Assembly: GCA_027186245.1 (NCBI GenBank)
Contig: CP114497.1
Location: forward strand, 1,247,501-1,311,500
Reading direction: 5' to 3'
Length of the DNA stretch: 64,000 bases
Source: Coriaria nepalensis
Taxonomy: Eukaryota > Streptophyta > Magnoliopsida > Cucurbitales > Coriariaceae
Below the pieces are notes generated by a model, which worked only from the letters and a program-made list of their open reading frames with translations, had not been told where the DNA came from and did not search any database. A program made the translations under genes and the position numbers. Below, piece after piece: positions 57,597-64,000 of this stretch; positions within the stretch are counted from its first letter, which is position 1; every line of letters starts with the position of its first letter.

Positions 57597-59678
57597 ATGC
57601 CTTCAAGACAATTTCCTCAAACACCAACTTCTTCTCCAAGCTCCATGTTTTTCACCAGAACAAAAGCTCTGTTCTTAGCCCTGACAATCTCTGCTTCCAT
57701 AGTCATCTTCTTCTCCATCCTCTATTTCATCTACCACATCTACCACACAATTATCCACCGTGCCAAGACCATCCCTTTCGATTCCAGTGCATCTCTAAAA
57801 CTCCATAGATTATCCTACAAAGAACTCAAAAAAGCCACTAACCACTTTGACACAGCAAACATAATAGGCAAAGGTGGTTCAGGAACTGTCTTTAGAGGAA
57901 TACTAACTGATGGTAAATTGATTGCCATCAAACGGCTTGATTCTCTCTCTCTACAAACAGAGAGAGAGTTTCAGAATGAGTTGCAGATTCTAGGTGGATT
58001 GAGATCACCATTTTTGGTCACCCTTTTGGGTTACTGTGTAGAAAAAAGCAAACGTTTGCTTGTCTATGAGTACATGCCTAATAAGAGTCTTCAAGAGTCG
58101 CTTTTCTCAGATGGGCATTTCAGTTTATGTTGGGAAAGAAGGTTTGAGATCATTCTCGATGTTTCTAGAGCGTTAGAGTTTCTACATCTCGGATGTGACC
58201 CACCTGTGATTCATGGTGATATCAAGCCTAGCAATGTACTACTTGATTCTACTTGCCAGGCGAAGCTTTCCGATTTCGGTTTGTCGAAGATAAAGGTAGA
58301 AGGCGAGTTTGGCATGGATTTGTTTAGTCAAGAACTTTCCGGAAACTTCCATTTGGAAACACCCCCTCCGATTAGCACTCCATTGGAAAGTAGTAGTGAG
58401 GTAGATTTTGCTCTTGCTTTACAAGCTTCTTCTTCTTCTTCGAAAAGTAGTAATGTTAAGGCTTTGAATTTGAATTCCAATTCTTTTGCTTATAACCATG
58501 GCAACACTTTGAATGAGAGTGATGTTAGTAACAAGGGAAAGGATATTTCGGGTTTGAATATTTCAGGGGAGGATTGGGATTGTCGTTTTGTTCCTTATGA
58601 AGAGGAGACTTGTAGTATTGAACATAGTAAGGCATTGAACAGTACCACTGTTTCTTTAGATTGTGAGGATAAAAGGCAATGGGGAAAGGATTGGTGGTGG
58701 AGACAAGATGGGAGTGGTGAATTGTGTAGTAAAGATTATGTTATGGAGTGGATAGGGAGTCAAATTTGCCCAACAACATCAACAAACCCGGATTGGGATG
58801 AGGAAAAGAAGTCCGTCCCTGAAAAACCTGATCGCAATTATTCAACTCCACCGGAGAATTTAGACAATGGCAATGAATCCAAGGTACAAGGGCTGATGTT
58901 CGAGAAGAAGCAGAAGAAGATGCAGGAATGGTGGAAGGAAGAACACCTTGCTGAAATTAGCAAGAAGAGTACTAGTAGTAGTACCAGCCGGAAAAACCTC
59001 AAATCAAAATTTAAGGAGAAAAAAGGCATGAAGATTCCACATTTTGGTTTGGGGAAAAGATTCTACTTTTTCCGTAAAAAACACAACCTGGGAGAAGAAG
59101 TTGGAAAAGAATGTGATCTCAATGGGGAATTCAGTTTTAGAAAGGGATGGAAGAAGAAGAGCACTAGATCGACTAATAGTGAAATGTGTAGTGGAGATCT
59201 CTTTAGCCGTGAGCTAAGCAGCACGACAAGTATGCGAGGGACTCTATGTTATGTAGCACCTGAATATGGTGGGTCCGGGGTTTTCATGGAGAAGGCAGAT
59301 ATTTACAGTTTAGGGGTTCTAATTCTAGTGATTGTGTCTGGAAGAAGGCCTCTACATGTTCTAGCCTCGCCTATGAAGCTTGAGAAAGCAAACTTGATAA
59401 GCTGGTGTAGAAGCTTAGCTCAGGGGGGGAATGTTCTAGAACTTGTTGATGAGAGATTGAAAGATGACTACAACAAGGACCAAGCAAGCATGTGTATCAA
59501 CTTGGCTGTAACTTGTTTACAGAAAATGCCGGAATTGAGGCCGGATATTAGGGAGATTGTTAAGATTTTGAAAGGAGAGATGGATCTTCCTTCGGTTCCG
59601 CTTGAGTTTTCTCCATCTCCTCCTTGTAAGTTGTATAGCGGTTCAAGGAGAAAGCAAAAGGCCTCAACAACAGAATAA
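57597..59678 (+). CDS. Receptor-like serine/threonine kinase with large activation-loop insert (At1g80870-like)
   Basis: Single-exon gene, 693 residues. A short N terminus is followed by one membrane segment at about 23-47 and no extracellular LRR or lectin domain. Kinase landmarks: glycine loop GKGGSGTVF 91-99, Lys112 in IAIKRL, Glu128, catalytic loop HGDIKPSN 206-213 (HGD rather than HRD), DFG 226-228 and APE 554-556. Between DFG and APE lie about 325 residues, compared with about 30 in ordinary kinases; the insert is acidic/serine-rich early and strongly basic (KKK-rich) later. C-terminal lobe motifs (DIYSLGVLILVIVSGRRP, ELRPDIREIVKILKGE) are normal. Plant relatives with the same layout exist, so this is a family feature. 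Likely active, perhaps regulated through the insert; substrate unknown. Confidence 0.93.
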   Translation: MPSRQFPQTPTSSPSSMFFTRTKALFLALTISASIVIFFSILYFIYHIYHTIIHRAKTIPFDSSASLKLHRLSYKELKKATNHFDTANIIGKGGSGTVFRGILTDGKLIAIKRLDSLSLQTEREFQNELQILGGLRSPFLVTLLGYCVEKSKRLLVYEYMPNKSLQESLFSDGHFSLCWERRFEIILDVSRALEFLHLGCDPPVIHGDIKPSNVLLDSTCQAKLSDFGLSKIKVEGEFGMDLFSQELSGNFHLETPPPISTPLESSSEVDFALALQASSSSSKSSNVKALNLNSNSFAYNHGNTLNESDVSNKGKDISGLNISGEDWDCRFVPYEEETCSIEHSKALNSTTVSLDCEDKRQWGKDWWWRQDGSGELCSKDYVMEWIGSQICPTTSTNPDWDEEKKSVPEKPDRNYSTPPENLDNGNESKVQGLMFEKKQKKMQEWWKEEHLAEISKKSTSSSTSRKNLKSKFKEKKGMKIPHFGLGKRFYFFRKKHNLGEEVGKECDLNGEFSFRKGWKKKSTRSTNSEMCSGDLFSRELSSTTSMRGTLCYVAPEYGGSGVFMEKADIYSLGVLILVIVSGRRPLHVLASPMKLEKANLISWCRSLAQGGNVLELVDERLKDDYNKDQASMCINLAVTCLQKMPELRPDIREIVKILKGEMDLPSVPLEFSPSPPCKLYSGSRRKQKASTTE

Positions 59679-59930
59679 GGTTATAAACATTTTTCCCCTG
59701 AATGAGTGTAAAAAACTTGGATAAATCGGTGTGCGCTTTACTATGAAGATTTTGATGTCTTCCAAGTATATTAGGATTATGATGTTATATCAAGGATGAA
59801 GTAGTTCAGCATTTCAGAACATTTTATAAGTCAAACTGAAGAATGAACAGGTAAAAAATTAAGAACTATAACTAATGACAAGTCAAGTAGCAAAGCAGTG
59901 TGAATATGAGAAATTCCATGCACTTAATCT

Positions 59931-59989
59931 GACAAATGAAATCGTGCCACGTATACTTGACATTATTAAATAACACGATTTCATTTGTC
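59931..59989. repeat. Perfect 16-bp inverted repeat (hairpin) downstream of the kinase gene
   Basis: GACAAATGAAATCGTG at 59931-59946 and its exact reverse complement CACGATTTCATTTGTC at 59974-59989 enclose a 27-base loop containing CCACGTATACTTGAC. Confidence 0.9.
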
Positions 59990-60384
59990 TACGGGAATAG
60001 TCCATGAATCATACTCCTACAAGAAATTCTCGGATGAGTATGTATATACCACTAGGTCATGGGTCTGTGAAGACTGTCACTCTGTTTTGTCTCTAATCTC
60101 GCCTGCTGAATTATTGTTCTTCTTCTCCTCCCCCCCCTTTCTCTTTTCCTGAAAAGAGGAGAAAAAACATAAGGTTAGATTTTTTGGATATCTGCTTTTG
60201 TAAAAGATCTACAGAAAATGGGAATATCTACAAAAAAATATGAGCCCAGGAAAGAGACGTGACAATGACCCAAAGTAACTATTGCTGTATTTCTGGCTTC
60301 TACTAGATGATCCACTTTCTTTTTCCCACCCAAAAAAATAAAAAATTCATTTTCACATTTAAGCAATTAACCAAAGTAGAAAGT

Positions 60385-60460
60385 ACAATACTTTGCTTAT
60401 TGATTCACTTTCAATAAAAAAAGTCTTTTTTGACAATACAATACTTTGCTTATTGATTCA
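60385..60460. repeat. 23-bp direct repeat, 53-bp spacing
   Basis: The 23-base word running from ACAATACTTTGC to TTGATTCA begins at 60385 and again at 60438 without mismatch; the flanking words AGTAGAAAGT also recur. Small local duplication. Confidence 0.85.
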
Positions 60461-60626
60461 ATTTTGGGCCACTACATGGACTACGACACACAAGTAGAAA
60501 GTGCTGGGCCATAGTTTATTGCATATCCACCCTCTAGTTTCTTTCATATCCAAGCCAAATGAATACTACGGCAAAACTTCTGCCTCGAACGTATTAATGC
60601 TCATGGCCTCTTCAGAACTGATGCTG

Positions 60627-61060
60627 CTATGGAATGGAGCCCGTCTTTCTGGGTAGTTTTGGAGTTTTCTTTCTCGACTGACCGCCTTTCCTACAGTTAC
60701 CAACCTTGACTCTCTTAACCAGTTTCACATTCCAGATTGCTTTCTTATTTCTACCTCGCTCCGCTTCCTGCGAGAGCTTGTCAAGCTTTGGATGTACAAT
60801 CAATCCGCTTGATCTCATTTCACTATAAACGTCTCTTGCCTTATTAACCATACCACATGTCACCAAGCCTTGAACCATCACACCATAATGTTCAGAACTA
60901 GGCACCACTTATTCACAGCCCTTCATTTCCTCCCAAATCTTCAATGCATTCTCACCTTGCTCTAATTCCAGCATTCTCACCTCCCATAATGAGCTTCTAG
61001 TGAAGGTCTGGTTCTGGTTTGTTCTCGACCATTTCATGAACATTCACAAGTATTGAATTA
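60627..61060 (-). pseudogene. PPR protein gene fragment (C-terminal end)
   Basis: The minus strand reads LELEQGENALKIWEEMKGCE, a TAA stop near 60910, then VVPSSEHYGVMVQGLVTCG and KARDVYSEMRSSGLIVHPKL, typical pentatricopeptide helices, followed by a basic tail KKAIWNVKLVKRVK...RKGGQSRKKTPKLP to the stop at 60627. Upstream of about 61060 no further PPR helices are readable, whereas a functional PPR protein has many. An in-frame stop and the missing front mean it is a relic. Gene order suggests it was the relative of the PPR gene at At1g80880, but this is inference. Confidence 0.7.
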
Positions 61061-61805
61061 CCTGATCTTGATAATATCTTTTGCCTCCTTCTAGGAACAA
61101 AGCATCAAGCTCACCAAGATTATGTGGAAAAAATGGATAAAGCACGGAGTCAGAGACTTTCTTCAGGTTCATCTTAGGCTAGATGAGATGATAAAAGTTC
61201 AAAGCATGATAATGATGGACGATTTTCATACGAGCAATTTGCTGAAAGATTTTTTAATAAAAAGCTCTTCAATGTGCAGCACTCTGTTTTCTTACCCCCC
61301 CGACCTCTTATGAGGAGTCCAAGAGCAAAACTTACTAAATAGTGATTTTTGCTGTCAATTCTAGTGTTTTCTTTTTGCCTTCCTGGATGAAGGTATAGTA
61401 CTGAAAATTGCTTCCTTAGATGCTGTTGCTTTTGGATAAAGAGCAATTACTCTATTGCCCTCAAAAAGTTATCTGACAAATTGGCATTCCGTGTATTGAA
61501 TTTGTTGATAAATCAGAATATCTTAATGATTATCGATAAATTAGAATGTCTTAATGAATAAATGTTTTAAGTGGTAAAGATTAATCGGTTCCTTATGAAT
61601 ACAATCTATACAAAAATTTCTGATCAATCAATTTCTTCTATTAGTTGAAAGCATTGAACTGGACATGGTTCTTTCCCACATGTACATTTTCCCCCCAATC
61701 TAGAAAACAATGAACTACAATTGTGAGAAGAATAATAGTAATGGGGAGGGCATTTCCTTTTAGCTCTCTCCTAAGTGCAGTTCTGTCCATTCTGCTTGGC
61801 ATCAC
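61061..61805. other. Spacer between PPR fragment and MRS2 gene
   Basis: No gene seen. A short run of C's occurs near 61297-61302 and the MRS2 3'UTR occupies the upper part. Confidence 0.4.
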
Positions 61806-63891
61806 CTACAGTGGCATTAGTCTTCTGTATCTGAAGAACCAAACAAATGCACAAAAGATGATAATCCCACATAATCCTGTAATTAAAAGGACCCACTTAA
61901 ATGCGTCTGGATCATCAAACAGTGGAATCGAAAAATTCATGCCAAATACTCCTGCCACCACTCCGAAGATGGCAACAACGAAAGTTCCAGTCGTGAGTAG
62001 CAACTCAAATTGAATCAGCTGATTTCGTACATTATCCTGGAAAACCAAACCACTGTTTAGCTTTCAAACTAGCCATTTTTACTTGAAAGAAGGAATAAAA
62101 AAAAAAAAAAAATTTCAAAATTGGTGTTTACTCTCTTTAGAAGAACATAATCATGGAAAGCAGATAGGGAGGAATAAACATACCAACTGAATGTTGATGA
62201 AATCTTCTGTGTCGTCAATATATTCCTTCAACTGTACATGAAAAAAATTAGGAGAGGGAGAGAAGTGAAACAATGTAGCATAGAACGATATGAAGGGAGC
62301 ATTTGATTCTAACAAGTGTTGTACGTACGGATGTCAATTTGTTTAGGGTGCTATCAATCACAACAAAGTATGCTTCCAATAACATCTCAAGCTCTTCTAT
62401 ACTTTCTGAAGTACTTTCTGTACTTCTCATACTTTCATGTCGACTCCTTGCAATACTTTGGGTTTTCTCGAGCCTTCTGCCATCAAGTGGTGGTGATGAG
62501 ACAGGAGAAACAGGTGCTGAAATTGATGCCCCTTCAGTTGATCTGTATCCAAATACAGACTGATCACCATGAAATGGAGACTCGGCCCCATTTTTCTTCT
62601 CAGTGAGATACATCTCTGCCATATCTCCATCATCATCCATAAGCTGTTCTATTTCATCCCTAACCTAGAAAGCATGCAGCTTAAAGCAAGGGAACAGGAA
62701 GGGAAGAAAAGAGTGCAGAAACTGGTTTGGGTGTGTAAATTAGGAAGAAGAGAAGCTGTAAATATATATATGAAGTACCTTCTGAACTCTTCGAGTCAAT
62801 GCAACAAGTCTACTTTTCAAACGACGGACACGTTCCAAGTTTAATGTACTGATCTTTGATGTCAATTCATCCAGCAATGGGTATGCTTCGATTTCTAATT
62901 CTGCTGCCTTCAGGAAATTGGCAAACATTACATGAGTTACAATATTGCACAAATAGTTAATCGCAACTTGTTAGAATGCAAAGTGCCTTGTTATTTTTAA
63001 TTAGGAAAAAAAAAACCCATGTATATATTTCATTGATCTTTGACATAATACACTTTCAATTGTATTTTCTAAACTGTGACCAAAAACATCACTTTTAATG
63101 ATCCTGTTATTGCTGGCATAACTATCATAAATCACCTGGAAACTAAATTATACAACTCAATAAATCAATTTATAAGAACTGTTGCTACAGAATGCTTGAT
63201 TCTCAAGTAATAATCATTAGTCAAACAAAATGAAGTTAGAACATCAATTACCAGGTTAACTTTTCAGTGTAAAGAAATACCAAAGAGTTCTTCCACACAC
63301 CTGGGAATCGAGAAATGTACAAGCAGCCTCCAATGCAACTTCTAAAGCCCTAAATTCAAAGGGCAAATAATCAGGAGAAGTGGTACCAAATACATCCTCA
63401 AAATTTATACCTTCCCTCCTCCAGTTTAAATCAGTATTTTCAGATTTCCAATCCTCACCAACTCCAGCAGTAGTTAATCGTCGCTGTAGCTCCACCACAT
63501 ATTGCAATACATAATTATCACGAGAATTCAAGAGAAAGACCTCATCTGCTGTAATAATACAACGAATCTGCTCCAAATTAACAACAATAGCCTTCTCTCT
63601 ACCAAGGATTGTAGAGGGGTAAACAAATAAAGGATCAAGAAGGCGTAAATCACGAGCTGGTAGGTCACACCTACGCATCATAGTAAACTTATCGACCTCA
63701 ATGATCTGAGAGTTCCCAGATGAATCAACCCGGATCCAAGAACGAAGGCCTTGGCCCCTCTTCTTTAGCCCTACAAAATCTATGCCTTGAAAAGGTTGCC
63801 TTCCTGAGGTTGATGGTCTGTGAGATGCATCCCTTAGATTTATAGCAGAAATGGGTCTTGGAGGGAGCAAGCGCTCTTTGAGGTCCGCCAT
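61806..63891 (-). CDS. MGT1: MRS2/CorA-type magnesium transporter (MGT1 / MRS2-10 like)
   Basis: Plasma-membrane (or internal-membrane) Mg2+ channel of the CorA superfamily. Five exons: 63301-63891, 62779-62907, 62329-62664, 62184-62231, 61806-62036; 444 residues versus 443 for Arabidopsis MRS2-10/MGT1. The N-terminal domain (IEVDKFTMMRRCDLPARDLRLLDP and FEFRALEVALE) is followed by a long helix, a serine/proline-rich spacer (ISAPVSPVSSPPLDGRR), and two C-terminal membrane segments. The selectivity motif GMN is at 400-402 in VVAGVFGMNFSIP. The ATG at 63891 gives MADLKERLLPPRP, the MGT1-type start. It ends FFRYRRLMPL. All phases agree. Which membrane it occupies is not visible in the sequence. 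Confidence 0.95.
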
Positions 63892-64000
63892 TTACAACAA
63901 GCTCTAAAGTTGGAAAAAGATTAGATTAGAGAGCGAAAATATACCTCAAATTATGAAGTAGGACAATGATATGCCATTCTCTGCAAAACCTCACTAAAAA
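63892..64000 (-). promoter_or_regulatory. MGT1 leader, cut by window edge
   Basis: Only 109 bases upstream of the MGT1 start codon are in the window. They should be 5'UTR; an AG|GTATAT-like string near 63943 could be a 5'UTR splice site but is not decisive. Confidence 0.35.

Larger units (their letters stand above)
59679..60626. other. Spacer downstream of the kinase, with a perfect hairpin and a short tandem repeat
   Basis: Holds the kinase 3'UTR. A 16-bp perfect inverted repeat (59931-59946 and 59974-59989) and a 23-base direct repeat at 60385 and 60438 are described separately. A minus-strand reading near 60080-60150 begins after a CTTTTCAG-like acceptor with KRKGGEEKKNNNSAGEIRD, possibly a stray exon of an unknown small gene, but I cannot connect it to anything. 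Confidence 0.4.

Noticed and set aside
57434..57808. 124-residue plus-strand frame overlapping the kinase start
   Set aside because: Different frame from the kinase and rich in translated CTT repeat.
1..64000. CRISPR arrays, bacterial operons, prophage or tRNA/rRNA genes
   Set aside because: No regularly spaced repeats of CRISPR type, no Shine-Dalgarno/operon architecture, and no tRNA-like B-box arrangement found; the DNA is plainly plant nuclear.

Overview
The window is nuclear DNA of a eudicot plant. Genes are split by short AT-rich GT-AG introns, spacers are AT-rich with retroelement debris, and there is a decayed TIR-NBS-LRR gene, a class absent from grasses. I could place fifteen complete or edge-cut protein genes and four broken ones. 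All splice junctions were worked out by eye from reading phase and family knowledge. Every multi-exon model given as complete stays in frame from ATG to stop.

Layout. 1-1130 (-): 5' end of a PDS5 cohesin cofactor, cut by the window edge. 2249-3088 (+): intronless CAF1 deadenylase. 3534-6636 (-): FDM/IDN2-type RNA-directed DNA methylation factor with a 5'UTR intron. 7.4-14.2 kb: spacer holding a truncated, frameshifted FDM copy (9234-9583), related minisatellites and a foldback element (about 12188-12968). 14662-16406 (+): NIP6;1-type aquaporin. 16720-18192 (-): ribosomal protein L7 (uL30). 18927-21054 (-): Golgi Qb-SNARE GOS11. 22174-25276 (+): cinnamoyl-CoA reductase. 25809-30703 (-): NRAMP metal transporter with a LINE relic in intron 1 and one GC-AG intron. 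32409-35840 (-): TIR-NBS-LRR pseudogene. 36-41.5 kb: gene-free, transposon-like debris. 41521-42866 (+): WRKY40-type factor. 43627-45674 (-): 3-methyladenine DNA glycosylase I. 46549-48347 (+): PNSB1 (plastid NDH subunit) pseudogene. 48564-49644 (-): phospholipid N-methyltransferase. 51904-54885 (-): group II CNGC channel. 57597-59678 (+): single-exon receptor-like kinase with a very large kinase insert. 60627-61060 (-): PPR fragment. 61806-63891 (-): MRS2/MGT1 Mg2+ transporter.

These genes are not one pathway. What links them is gene order. From memory of Arabidopsis, almost every gene has its best relative in one or both of two duplicated chromosome 1 segments, about At1g80750-At1g80900 and At1g15880-At1g15990. 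The window interleaves members that Arabidopsis keeps in only one copy of the pair, so it looks like a less fractionated version of the ancestral block.

The most interesting points are the eroded PNSB1 gene inside an otherwise intact block, which may signal loss of plastid NDH or relocation of the gene; the FDM partial duplication among shared repeats; the long foldback element; and the kinase with HGD in place of HRD and about 325 residues between DFG and APE. I found no CRISPR array, tRNA or rRNA gene, and no bacterial-type system.
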